DNA of 24,532 nucleotides from SZUA-35 sp037969565 (lineage in GTDB: Bacteria; Actinomycetota; Acidimicrobiia; Acidimicrobiales; SZUA-35): contig JBBKXQ010000022.1 of assembly GCA_037969565.1 (NCBI GenBank), positions 1-24,532 of the forward strand, read 5' to 3'. The notes beneath the pieces were generated by a model that worked only from the letters and a program-made list of their open reading frames with translations, was not told the origin of the DNA and did no database searches. Below are positions 1 to 7,570 of the stretch, in pieces. A program made the position numbers and the translations under genes. The first letter of the stretch is position 1. Each line of letters opens with the position of its first letter.

Positions 1-487
1 TCCCGACCCCGCCCGGCCCGACCAGTGTGATCAGCCGGTTGGCTGCGAGTTCCTCGACAAGGCGCTGGAGGAGCACGCCTCGTCCGATGAGCGGCTGAAG
101 CGCCCCCGGAAGTGAGGAAGGTCTGAGGTGGGTCGGCGGGTCGGCGGTTGGGGACGGTTCGATCTGACCCGATTCGTCGCTACTGGTCACCTCGGCCACG
201 AACTCGTACCCGCGGCCGTGCACTGTCCTGATGACCCCCTGCTGGGTGCCGTCGTCGCCGACGGCTTGGCGAGCGGATTTGATGCGGGTGGTCAACGCCG
301 AGTCGCTCACGAATCGGTCACCCCAAACGCGGTCGAGGAGTTGTTCCTTCAGAACGATCTGGCCCCGATTCTCGACGAGACAGACCAGCAGGTCGAAGAC
401 CTGCGGTTCGACATGGACTTCGGCTCCATCGCGCCGGATCACGACTCGGGTCAGGTCGAGTTCGCATTTGTCGAACCGATAGATCAA
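1..487 (-). CDS. Winged-helix transcriptional regulator with NTPase domain (N-terminal part, runs off the left edge)
   Basis: Read on the minus strand, this frame stays open from 487 to the window edge. Residues 1 to about 100 match an OmpR/SARP-type winged-helix DNA-binding domain: an EPQVFDLL segment, then VLKEQLLDRVWGDRFVSDSAL, then a VRTVHGRGYEF-like wing (here VIRTVHGRGYEFVAEV). After a Pro/Ser-rich linker comes LIGRG and then LITLVGPGGVG, the start of a Walker A loop, so an AAA/NB-ARC-type ATPase follows outside the window. The family usually continues into TPR repeats and acts as a cytoplasmic multidomain regulator. I chose TTG at 487 because AGGGGG sits six bases upstream and the domain begins there; an in-frame GTG lies further upstream. 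It is divergent from the peptidase gene. Confidence 0.85.
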   Translation of the reverse strand, partial: MIYRFDKCELDLTRVVIRRDGAEVHVEPQVFDLLVCLVENRGQIVLKEQLLDRVWGDRFVSDSALTTRIKSARQAVGDDGTQQGVIRTVHGRGYEFVAEVTSSDESGQIEPSPTADPPTHLRPSSLPGALQPLIGRGVLLQRLVEELAANRLITLVGPGGVG

Positions 488-613
488 CCAAGTCCCCCTA
501 GTAAATGGTTGGTCCGAAGCAGTATGGCAGGTCACTCGTGGCTGCACCGTCCAAACGGGTGTGTGCCGGGCCCCGACCTCTACAGTTGGTTCGATGTCGG
601 CAACACGAGCGCA

Positions 614-1360
614 ATGATGTCTTGGCGCCGGAAGAATGAACCAACTGCGCTCGAGGCCGCAGAGGTCGACGACATCATCACCAGAAATGTGGCATTGGCG
701 GGTCGACTCGGACCTGACGCACGGGGGCGACTCACCTCCGTCACTGCAGGCCTCATCACCGCCAAACGGTGGGAAGCGACCAAGGGCGTCGAGCTCACGC
801 CGGAAGTTCTCGTCACGATCGCCGCGAATGCTGCGATCCCGATTCTCGAACTCGATGACTGGGTCTATCGATACGTGAAATGGATCATCATCCATCCGAG
901 CACCACGGTGTCCCATGGTTTGCGATCAGGTCCGACGAGCGGCGTCTTCAAGGATGACCCGGCGCGCATCGTTGGCCTGGCGACTCCGAATTCCGGACCG
1001 CTGTCGCTGTCCTGGGATGCCTCTCTGGCGGAAAGCCGGAATCCCGGCACCGGTCGCAATGTCATCATCCATGAATTCGCTCACAAGATCGACATGAGCG
1101 ACGGATACAGCGATGGCACACCGCCGGTTCGAGGCATCGACCTCGAACGATGGACAGCCCTTCTCACCAGCGAGTACGAGCGTTCCGAGCCGGACGATTC
1201 CGACTCGGTTCTCCGCGACTACGCATGGACCAGCCCAGCCGAATTCTTCGCGGTGGCCACCGAGACGTTCTTCTGTCGCCCCGCCGACCTCCGTGCCGGC
1301 AAACCAGACCTCTATGCCGCTCTTGCCGGGTTCTACCGCCAGGATCCCGCGGCGACCTGA
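614..1360 (+). CDS. mtfA: MtfA-family zinc-dependent peptidase
   Basis: The 248-residue product matches the MtfA family along its length and is close to the roughly 265 residues of the E. coli protein. The zinc motif is HEFAH (His153, Glu154, His157). The third ligand is probably Glu210 in SPAEFFA, which lines up with DPAECFA in E. coli MtfA, and the C-terminus FYRQDP matches FYQQDP. E. coli MtfA is a cytosolic aminopeptidase that binds the Mlc repressor; the partner here is unknown. ATG codons at 614 and 617 fit the family start (MMSW compared with MIKW), but no strong ribosome site is seen. The frame is open further upstream, but that part is antisense to the winged-helix gene and is not included. 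Confidence 0.88.
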   Translation: MMSWRRKNEPTALEAAEVDDIITRNVALAGRLGPDARGRLTSVTAGLITAKRWEATKGVELTPEVLVTIAANAAIPILELDDWVYRYVKWIIIHPSTTVSHGLRSGPTSGVFKDDPARIVGLATPNSGPLSLSWDASLAESRNPGTGRNVIIHEFAHKIDMSDGYSDGTPPVRGIDLERWTALLTSEYERSEPDDSDSVLRDYAWTSPAEFFAVATETFFCRPADLRAGKPDLYAALAGFYRQDPAAT

Positions 1361-1389
1361 GCACCTTCTTCCCGCGGCGACCTGAGCAC
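1346..1389 (+). repeat. Tandem direct repeat, 19 bp with a 25-bp period, across the mtfA stop codon
   Basis: CCCGCGGCGACCTGAGCAC occurs at 1346-1364 and again, identical, at 1371-1389. The first copy encodes the last residues and the TGA stop of the peptidase gene; the second is non-coding. It looks like a local duplication of the gene end. Confidence 0.9.
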
Positions 1390-1392
1390 GAT

Positions 1393-1434
1393 CTGGAGGC
1401 GCATACCGTCGAAATCGACGGTACAGGCCTCCAG
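1393..1434. terminator. Two-part inverted repeat downstream of mtfA, probable bidirectional terminator
   Basis: An outer stem (1393-1400 with 1427-1434, 8 bp) and an inner stem (1404-1412 with 1415-1423, 9 bp) are both perfectly complementary, separated by small internal loops. There is no T-run on either side, so a classical intrinsic terminator is not proven. The position, between the end of the peptidase gene and the end of the minus-strand apbE remnant, suits transcription termination from both sides. Confidence 0.6.
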
Positions 1435-1483
1435 AAGCACCAGATCAGGGGCGGAAACTACCGAAGGCACCATTCTCGGTGCG

Positions 1484-1712
1484 TCAGATTCGGTATCGAG
1501 CGAAACCCGGGCTCCACATCGTCTGGCCGTCGTGAGTGATCACATACGCCTCGTATCCCACTCGATTCTCGATCCAGTCCAGTCCTTCCAAGCCCATCAC
1601 GAACACGGCCGTCGCATAACCGTCGGCGATCGTCAGATCGGGACCGACCACCGTTGCACTCGCTATCGACACGGCCGCATGGTCGGTTCGAGGATCGATG
1701 ATGCCCCGATGA
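1484..1712 (-). pseudogene. C-terminal remnant of FAD:protein FMN transferase (ApbE)
   Basis: The minus-strand frame reads GIIDPRTDH, then VVGPDLTIADGYATAVFVMG, then ITHDGQTMWSPGFARY and a stop at 1484. These are the last conserved blocks of ApbE, which attaches FMN to a Thr/Ser of secreted flavoproteins. Only about 75 of the usual 300 or so residues remain; the FAD-binding N-terminal two thirds are absent. To the right of about 1712 the frame no longer resembles ApbE, and the opposite strand carries a histidine kinase remnant. No start codon or ribosome site serves the fragment, so I call it a pseudogene left by a deletion. Confidence 0.75.
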
Positions 1713-2091
1713 CGCCGGCCAGACAGAGTTCGAGATTCCGGCTCGCGACGCGGGCGAACCATCGGTCTCGGTCCTCGACATCAACCGAATCGACGTGGCC
1801 CGGAGGACCCAGACCGTCGCCGTCGATGACGGCGGAAAAATGCGGATTCTCGTCGACACTCGGCCCGACGGGCTCAGTCTCGTGGTCGGTGAGTCACTTC
1901 ACGAAGTGAACGAAACCCGGGGTCGCCTGGTTGTTGCGTTGCTCGTCGCAAGTGCCGGCGCAGTCGCGGCTGTGCTCACCCTTGCGTGGTGGCCGATCCG
2001 GCTCGGACTCCGCCCGCTCCACCAGGTTGAAGCGAGCGCCTCGGCCATCAGTGACTCCGGGCTTGGTGACCAGCGCGTGCAACCGGTCTGA
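1702..2091 (+). pseudogene. Internal remnant of a sensor histidine kinase (end of sensor domain, TM helix, start of HAMP)
   Basis: The plus-strand frame opens just after an in-frame TGA at 1699-1701 and reads GQTEFEIPARDAG, then LDINRIDVA, RILVDTRPDGLSLVVGESL, then a hydrophobic helix of about 20 residues ending near AWWPIR, then GLRPLHQVEASASAIS, a typical TM2-to-HAMP passage. It stops at 2091 inside the HAMP region, before any dimerisation or ATPase domain. The N-terminal TM1 and start are missing on the left. A GTG at 1795 could in principle start a short membrane peptide, but I see no ribosome site. The gene appears truncated at both ends; the left end meets the apbE remnant. Confidence 0.7.
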
Positions 2092-2156
2092 CCCTCACTG
2101 TTCGCTTGCCCCGCCACCCGCCCGACCCATCAACCGGGTGAACCCACGCTGAATGG

Positions 2157-2170
2157 GTGACGTTAGGCCC
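2157..2170. promoter_or_regulatory. DosR/DevR-like operator upstream of the single-domain universal stress gene
   Basis: GTGACGTTAGGCCC matches 11 of 14 core positions of the mycobacterial DosR box (GGGACTWWAGTCCC), with an imperfect dyad. It lies 73 bases before the start of the universal stress gene, a class that DosR controls in mycobacteria. The comparison was made by eye; no dosR gene is visible in the window. Confidence 0.4.
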
Positions 2171-2204
2171 TGCCAGCGTGTCCCATCGAGATCGAACATG
2201 AAGC

Positions 2205-2220
2205 CGAAGACACATCTTCG
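2205..2220 (+). other. Small perfect hairpin in the leader of the universal stress gene
   Basis: CGAAGA (2205-2210) and TCTTCG (2215-2220) form a 6-bp stem with a CACA loop, ten bases before the GGAGG ribosome site. It may affect mRNA stability or translation; the function is not shown. Confidence 0.35.
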
Positions 2221-2242
2221 ATCCAACCCTGGAGGTTGCGTC

Positions 2243-2704
2243 ATGGGTTTCATTGTTGTGGGAATCGATAGCTCCGAGACTGCCCGCGAGGCGTTTCGGC
2301 AGGCGGTGCGAGAGGCCGAATGGAGGAACGCATCGATTGTGGCTCTCCACGTGCTGCCATCACCGGTGGTGATGGGCTACGAGTTCAGCACCATAACCCT
2401 GGACATGGATGGCATCCTGGCCGAAGGCGCAGCGTTCTTGGCCGCCGAGATCATGAAGATCGAGAACGACACGGACGGCGGTATTCCGGTTTCCATCGAA
2501 CAACGAGTGGCGATCGGCCATACCGGCACCGAGGTCATACGCGCTGCTCAGGGCGGTGACGACGGCCTCGCTGAGCTGGTCGTGCTCGGCTCACGCGGCT
2601 ACGGCGGTTTCCGTGGACTCCTTCTGGGTTCGGTGACCACATATGCCGTTCACCACCTGTCCTGTCCTCTGCTCATCATCCCCTCGCTGGAGGAAGGTCG
2701 ATGA
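2243..2704 (+). CDS. Universal stress protein, single UspA domain
   Basis: The 153-residue cytosolic protein begins MGFIVVGIDSSETA and ends with the nucleotide-binding signature G-SR-G-x9-GS (GSRGYGGFRGLLLGS) followed by CPLLIIP. That loop indicates an ATP-binding UspA domain. The start is ATG at 2243, preceded by GGAGG at 2231 with seven bases between. Its TGA overlaps the ATG of the next gene (ATGA at 2701), so the two are translationally coupled. A DosR-like palindrome and a small hairpin lie upstream. In actinobacteria such proteins accumulate in hypoxia, dormancy or other stress; the role here is inferred from that. Confidence 0.93.
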   Translation: MGFIVVGIDSSETAREAFRQAVREAEWRNASIVALHVLPSPVVMGYEFSTITLDMDGILAEGAAFLAAEIMKIENDTDGGIPVSIEQRVAIGHTGTEVIRAAQGGDDGLAELVVLGSRGYGGFRGLLLGSVTTYAVHHLSCPLLIIPSLEEGR

Positions 2705-3969
2705 CCGCATCGTTTCACTACGAGATCGTCGGTTCGGCCCTTCACGACCCCCAGAGTCTCGCCGAGGTGACGGCAGCGGTCGCCGGTCGCCTTCGCGAGT
2801 TGGAGGGAGTGGGGTCACCGGCGTCGAAATCCGCCGATCTCCCGTTCGTGACCGTCGTTGGTACGGGCGGAACGGAGAGCCAGATCATCGACCGGTGGCG
2901 TGTCCGCCAGTCGATGAACATCAATGAACCAGCGCTTCTCGTTGCCCATCATGGCCAGAACTCCCTGGCTGCATCGCTCGAGGCGCTGGCGTACATACGC
3001 CAGCAGGGAGGTCACGGGCGAATCGTCATGTCCGATCGGCTCGCCGAACTCGCACGCGCAGTTCAAGATCAAACGGCGTATCTGATTCTCCGGAAGGCGC
3101 GGCTCGGACAGATTGGCATACCTTCGTCTTGGCTGATTGCCAGCAGCCCTCCCGCCGAAGTTGTGCAGCGTCGCTGGGGACCAACCCTCGTTCCGCTCCC
3201 CACGACGGCCCTTGCGCTCGCCGGCACAGCGGCGCCATCTGAAGTCTCGGTCGCACTCGGTCGGCGCTGGTCACGGTTCGACGAGAGCGGCTCCATCGCT
3301 GTGTCCGAAATGCAACGAGCGGCGGCGATACACCAACCACTCGTGGATCTCATCGACGAGCATGGACTGGATGCCGTGACCGTTCGATGCTTCGATCTGC
3401 TCGAATCGGCCCACACCTCGGGTTGCCTCGCCCTCGCCGAACTCAACGGTCAGGGCATCGTGGCCGGATGCGAGGGTGACCTGCCCAGCGCGATCGCAAT
3501 GATGTGGGTGCATGCCATGTTCGGAACCGCTTCGTGGATGGCCAATCCCGCCACGATCGATCCTGAACTGGGTGAGATCGTGCTTGCTCACTGCACGGTC
3601 GCTCCATCCCTCGTCGAGGACGCGGAACTCACCACCCACTTCGAGTCGGGGATCGGCGTGGGAATCTCCGGTCGATTCCGTCATCAGGATGTTTGCCTCG
3701 TTCGGATCGGTGGTGCCGATCTGGAGCAGATCTGGATCACCGACGGCGAGTTGGTGACCAGCGGCCACGACCCCGATCTCTGCCGCACACAGGCAACGGT
3801 TCTGGTTCCTCCAAGCGCCGCTACCGAGCTTCTCGAGCGTCCGCTCGGCAATCACGTGGTTCTCGTGCCGGGCCATCACGCCAATCGCATGAAGCGTTGG
3901 TGGGACCTGTACGTCGGAGATGCAGCTGCAGGGGCAATGACCGCCACGGGGCTCTTGCTCACGCCATAG
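2701..3969 (+). CDS. L-fucose/L-arabinose isomerase-like protein
   Basis: The 422-residue product resembles the L-fucose/L-arabinose isomerase superfamily, metal-dependent aldose-ketose isomerases. The N-terminal third is an alpha/beta region with FVTVVGTGGTESQII and PALLVAHHGQNSLAA. The central part has CLALAELNGQGIVAGCEGD, where Glu258 and Asp260 are the likely metal or catalytic residues. His297 in AHCTVAPS and His392-His393 in the PGHHANRMK segment near the C-terminus are further candidate ligands. It is shorter than FucI (about 590 residues) or AraA (about 500), like the reduced uncharacterised members of the superfamily. It starts at an ATG that overlaps the upstream stop codon. No sugar transporter or kinase lies nearby, so the substrate is unknown. 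Confidence 0.7.
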   Translation: MTASFHYEIVGSALHDPQSLAEVTAAVAGRLRELEGVGSPASKSADLPFVTVVGTGGTESQIIDRWRVRQSMNINEPALLVAHHGQNSLAASLEALAYIRQQGGHGRIVMSDRLAELARAVQDQTAYLILRKARLGQIGIPSSWLIASSPPAEVVQRRWGPTLVPLPTTALALAGTAAPSEVSVALGRRWSRFDESGSIAVSEMQRAAAIHQPLVDLIDEHGLDAVTVRCFDLLESAHTSGCLALAELNGQGIVAGCEGDLPSAIAMMWVHAMFGTASWMANPATIDPELGEIVLAHCTVAPSLVEDAELTTHFESGIGVGISGRFRHQDVCLVRIGGADLEQIWITDGELVTSGHDPDLCRTQATVLVPPSAATELLERPLGNHVVLVPGHHANRMKRWWDLYVGDAAAGAMTATGLLLTP

Positions 3970-3998
3970 GAAAGCAGAGTTGCCCAAAGGCACGGGGA

Positions 3999-4027
3999 TC
4001 GGCTCAAGTCCGGCCCTGATCAGCCGA
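3999..4027 (+). other. Hairpin in the leader before the HD-GYP gene
   Basis: TCGGCT (3999-4004) pairs with AGCCGA (4022-4027) across a 17-base loop, in the 69-base gap between the isomerase stop and the GTG start at 4039. An alternative GGGATCGG/CCGGCCC pairing competes with it. The gap has no recognisable Shine-Dalgarno sequence. It could be a weak terminator or a translational control element; I found no match to the c-di-GMP riboswitch core. Confidence 0.3.
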
Positions 4028-4038
4028 GTCTTGACTGA

Positions 4039-7000
4039 GTGAGTATTGGGCCCACACAAGGCGCCGAGCGCCATGCGCAGACCATTCAGCGGTGGAAGTC
4101 GCATCCTTGGTTGGCGCGCCTCCTCAGGCTTGCGATCTTCCTCACACCCCTGGTCGGCGCCTTCGGTTTCACTTGGACTGCGGGCGAGATCGCTCCGCCC
4201 GAAAAGATCGGAGTCAACCGCTGGCTCTGGATCGCCGTGGTGTTCTTCCTGGCCAACGGCCTCCTGGTCGTCCTCCGCCGGGCTACCGAACGACTCATCC
4301 CGCTAGTTGCCCTCATGAAGCTCACGCTGGTCTTTCCCGACAACGCGCCGTCGCGGACCAAGGCGACCCTTCGTAAATCGAACTCACGAACCATGCTCCG
4401 AAACATCGAGCAAGGGCGTCTCCGGGGCGAGACCACCGACGAAGTCCTGCATGGCGACTACATCGTGCAGCTGCTCAAGGAGGTCAACGATCATGACCGC
4501 TTGACCCGTGGTCACTCGGAGCGGGTCCGGGCCTACGCCGAGATGATCGGTGAGGAACTCGACCTGGACGACGACGAGATGAACAAGTTGCGGTGGTCCG
4601 CCCTGTTGCACGACGTCGGGAAGTTGGCGGTTCCCTACGAGGTCCTGAACAAGGACGGCAGGCCGACCGATGAGGAGTGGCAGGTTCTGGCGACACATCC
4701 TGCCGTCGGCGGAAACATGCTCGAACCGCTGCGAGGCTGGCTCGGCGACTGGATTCACTCCGCCGATCAGCACCATTGCCGCTGGGACGGAACGGGATAT
4801 CCCGACAAGCTCGCCGGCACCGAGATCTCACTGGCTGGGCGACTGGTCGGGGTGGCCGATGCGTTCGATGTGATGACGAGCGCTCGCAGCTACAAGAAGC
4901 CTCTCGATCCCGAGATCGCCCGCCAAGAACTGACGGACTGCGCCGGGACCCAATTCGATCCGGCCATCGTTCGTGCCTTCTTGAGAATTGGACTGGGCCG
5001 AATCCGTACGGTGGCGGGGCCCCTTCCCTGGCTGATGAATCTCACTGGGGCGGCTCGGATCCCGATGCCCTCGGCCGGCGCGACGTGGGCCGTCGCAACG
5101 TCGGCGGTCGGCCTCATCACTGTCGGCACCAGCACGTTGGGGGGAGCCACGGTGCAACCCGATCGACTCCTCGCGCTCGATCCCCCAACCTCGATCGTCA
5201 TCGAGGAAATCGTCGACGAGCCCATCCCGTTCGAGGTTCAACCTCGCACCGAACCCTCGTCGACGATCCCAACCACCACAGCTCCGACCACGACCTTCGT
5301 CCCGGCCACAACCGCCCCGGCCACAACCGCCCCGGCCACGACGACACCCACGACGACCGCGACACCGCCTCCCAATGGTCGGCCGGTGACCGTTGATGAC
5401 AGTGCGACGACCACCGAGGACGAAGCCATCATCATCAACGTGTTGTCCAACGACACCGACCCCGACGGTGAGTCGGTTTCCGTTGTCGTGATCGGAAGGC
5501 CGACGAACGGTACGGCGACGCTGGTGGGTGGGAGCATCCGGTACACACCCTCTCCGAACTTCAACGGAGTCGACGAGTTCGCATACACCGCGGCCGATTC
5601 CAAGGGACTCGAGTCTCAGCCGGCAACCGTCACGGTCAACGTCACCCCGGTCAACGATCCTCCGATCGTGTCAGCTTCCGACATCGCAGTCGACGAAAAC
5701 ATCAGCGTCGGGACTTCGCTGTTGTTTGTCGCGACCACCGATCCCGAACTCGACGCTGTGTCCTACCGCATCTCCAGTGGTGACACGACTGGCCGTTTCA
5801 GGATCGATGGGAGTGGATTCGTCTTCCTCGTTGCTCCACTCGACTATCGGGTTGCTCCGCTCCACACGATCGAGATATCGGTTGATGACGGCAACTTGAC
5901 GACCGTGATCAGTGTTGCGATCACGGTCAACGACGTCAACGACGTGCCAACGGCTGTCGACGACTTCTCGACGACAAGCGAGGACGTCTCGATCGACATC
6001 GCCATCGGGATCAACGACAGTGATCCCGACGGACAGCCTCTGCAATGGAACGTCCCGCTCCGATCAGTGGCCAGCGCCGTGCTGATCGAGACCAACGGAA
6101 CGGTCACCTACATTCCGCCAGCCGATTACGCAGGCATCGATACCTTCACCTACACCGTTTCCGACGGCAGCCTCGTCTCCACCAGGGCCACGGTGACGGT
6201 CACGGTAAACCCGGTCAATGATGCACCGGTGGCAACCGATGACAATTTCACCACGGCGAAGAACAACCCGATCACCACCACCAACATCACCGGCAACGAC
6301 AGCGATCCAGATGATGCGATCGACCCGACCACCCTTTCGATCGTTGCCACGACCACCAACGGCGTACTGACCAACAATGGCGACGGCACCTTTGGCTACA
6401 CACCCAACCTCGACTACATCGGCACCGACAGCTTCACCTACACCGTGACCGACCCTGATGGGCTCACCTCGAACACCGCAAGGGTCACGATCGCCACGAG
6501 GAGCACGGCAGGGCTCGTGATCAGTGAATACTCGAACGTAGGGGATGCACTCCTCAGCAATGATTTCATCGAGCTCTACAACGCTTCGCCGGCATCAGTC
6601 AGTATCGAGGGCTGGGTCCTCGAGATCACCGATGACACCACGATCACCCAAACCATCACACTCACCGGAGCCTCAACGCTGCTCCCGCCGGGAGGCCACT
6701 ACCTACTGGCCACTGGGAGCGGACAGGATCAGTCACTTTCCAGTTCGCTGACCGACAGCTTCTCGGCTCGGATCCGCAACGGCGGTTTGGTCGTGGATAC
6801 GGTCGGTACCCGCGCTCGAAACTGGAGCGGTACCGTGCCGGCCGCGTTGTGGAAGGAAGGCACCGGCCTTCCACCACTGATCGATTCTGCCTCATACACC
6901 CCGAGCTGGGAACGCAAGTCGACCCGCGGGTTCGGCAACTGTGTCGACACCGATGACAACTCGGCCGACTTCAGTCGAAATTTCACCGCTTCGCAGGTGA

Positions 7001-7533
7001 ACCCCCAGTCCAGCTCCGACCCTGCAACACCCTGCGGAACGCCAGTCGCACCGACGCCGCCGACGCATCTCGTCATCAGCGAATACCGGACCGATGGTCC
7101 TACGGGCGGAAGCGACGAATTCGCCGAGATCTTCAACCCCACGGGAGCTCCCCTGTCGCTAAACGGCATCCTCTTGCAGAAGCCCGCCGGTGCAACCGTG
7201 TTCAACCTCCCGAACATCATGCTGGCCCCCGGGCAGCACTATCTGGTCGGCGGACCTGCCTACACCGGCTTGGTCGACGGCACCGGAACGGGATTCTCCA
7301 ACTCCGAGGGAGCCAGGCTGTTCGACACCGGTTCGTCCACCGTGATCGACGAAATCGGAATCGGAGTCGCCCCTCCGTTCCTACCCATCCTCGACGGTCG
7401 TATCGACCACTCCTACGAGCGCCGCTTCAGGGGCTGCCAAGACTCCGCGGCGGCAATGAGCTGGCTCGACGACTTCATTCACCAAGCCGCACCGACGCCG
7501 ACCCGATCGACTGATCCATTCACTCCCTGCTGA
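4039..7533 (+). CDS. Membrane HD-GYP c-di-GMP phosphodiesterase fused to cadherin-like and lamin-tail extracellular domains
   Basis: This 1164-residue protein has, in order: two TM helices (about 27-46 and 62-80); a cytoplasmic HD-GYP domain (about 145-330) with GHSERV, LLHDVGK (His191, Asp192), ATHPAVGG, HHCRWDGTGYP (His245-Pro255) and VADAFDVMTSARSY; a third TM helix (about 345-370); a Thr/Pro/Ala-rich linker (about 395-448); four cadherin-like/tandem-95 domains (about 449-822, joined by VNDPP/VNDVP/VNDAP hinges and rich in DxDPDG); and two lamin-tail domains (about 825-1005 and 1011-1164) opening with LVISEY. Charge and helix count place the HD-GYP inside and the stalk outside. All metal-ligand motifs look intact, so c-di-GMP hydrolysis is likely. 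GTG at 4039 directly follows an in-frame TGA and is the only reasonable start, though no ribosome site is visible. Cysteines at 968/999 and 1133/1164 repeat with 31-residue spacing. Ligand and output are unknown. Confidence 0.88.
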   Translation: MSIGPTQGAERHAQTIQRWKSHPWLARLLRLAIFLTPLVGAFGFTWTAGEIAPPEKIGVNRWLWIAVVFFLANGLLVVLRRATERLIPLVALMKLTLVFPDNAPSRTKATLRKSNSRTMLRNIEQGRLRGETTDEVLHGDYIVQLLKEVNDHDRLTRGHSERVRAYAEMIGEELDLDDDEMNKLRWSALLHDVGKLAVPYEVLNKDGRPTDEEWQVLATHPAVGGNMLEPLRGWLGDWIHSADQHHCRWDGTGYPDKLAGTEISLAGRLVGVADAFDVMTSARSYKKPLDPEIARQELTDCAGTQFDPAIVRAFLRIGLGRIRTVAGPLPWLMNLTGAARIPMPSAGATWAVATSAVGLITVGTSTLGGATVQPDRLLALDPPTSIVIEEIVDEPIPFEVQPRTEPSSTIPTTTAPTTTFVPATTAPATTAPATTTPTTTATPPPNGRPVTVDDSATTTEDEAIIINVLSNDTDPDGESVSVVVIGRPTNGTATLVGGSIRYTPSPNFNGVDEFAYTAADSKGLESQPATVTVNVTPVNDPPIVSASDIAVDENISVGTSLLFVATTDPELDAVSYRISSGDTTGRFRIDGSGFVFLVAPLDYRVAPLHTIEISVDDGNLTTVISVAITVNDVNDVPTAVDDFSTTSEDVSIDIAIGINDSDPDGQPLQWNVPLRSVASAVLIETNGTVTYIPPADYAGIDTFTYTVSDGSLVSTRATVTVTVNPVNDAPVATDDNFTTAKNNPITTTNITGNDSDPDDAIDPTTLSIVATTTNGVLTNNGDGTFGYTPNLDYIGTDSFTYTVTDPDGLTSNTARVTIATRSTAGLVISEYSNVGDALLSNDFIELYNASPASVSIEGWVLEITDDTTITQTITLTGASTLLPPGGHYLLATGSGQDQSLSSSLTDSFSARIRNGGLVVDTVGTRARNWSGTVPAALWKEGTGLPPLIDSASYTPSWERKSTRGFGNCVDTDDNSADFSRNFTASQVNPQSSSDPATPCGTPVAPTPPTHLVISEYRTDGPTGGSDEFAEIFNPTGAPLSLNGILLQKPAGATVFNLPNIMLAPGQHYLVGGPAYTGLVDGTGTGFSNSEGARLFDTGSSTVIDEIGIGVAPPFLPILDGRIDHSYERRFRGCQDSAAAMSWLDDFIHQAAPTPTRSTDPFTPC
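5301..5345 (+). repeat. 15-bp tandem repeat coding the Thr/Pro/Ala linker
   Basis: Two identical copies of CCCGGCCACAACCGC (5301-5315, 5316-5330) and a diverged third (5331-5345) encode PATTA units of the linker between TM3 and the extracellular domains. Such a repeat could change linker length by slippage in steps of five residues. Confidence 0.85.
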
Positions 7534-7534
7534 T

Positions 7535-7552
7535 CACCGCTTTCGGGCGGTG
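7535..7552. terminator. Hairpin after the HD-GYP gene
   Basis: CACCGC (7535-7540) and GCGGTG (7547-7552) form a perfect stem with loop TTTCGG, starting one base after the stop codon of the HD-GYP gene. A short TTCTC follows, with no long T-run. It sits between convergent genes and could end transcription from both sides. Confidence 0.6.
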
Positions 7553-7570
7553 TTCTCGAGAATCGAACGT

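Noticed and set aside
128..613. Upstream extension of the mtfA reading frame giving a 410-residue protein
   Set aside because: The extension to about 487 is antisense to a clear winged-helix domain, and MtfA homology begins at about 614.
3957..4038. Possible c-di-GMP riboswitch before the HD-GYP gene
   Set aside because: There is a hairpin and some resemblance to fragments of the class I aptamer, but the GGCAAACC core followed by a GAAA-capped stem is not present.
3271..4104. 277-residue minus-strand open frame
   Set aside because: Antisense to the isomerase-like gene and the HD-GYP start; no family resemblance.
5301..5345. Short direct repeats as a CRISPR-like array
   Set aside because: The repeats are 15 bp, contiguous without spacers, in frame, and encode a Thr/Pro/Ala linker.
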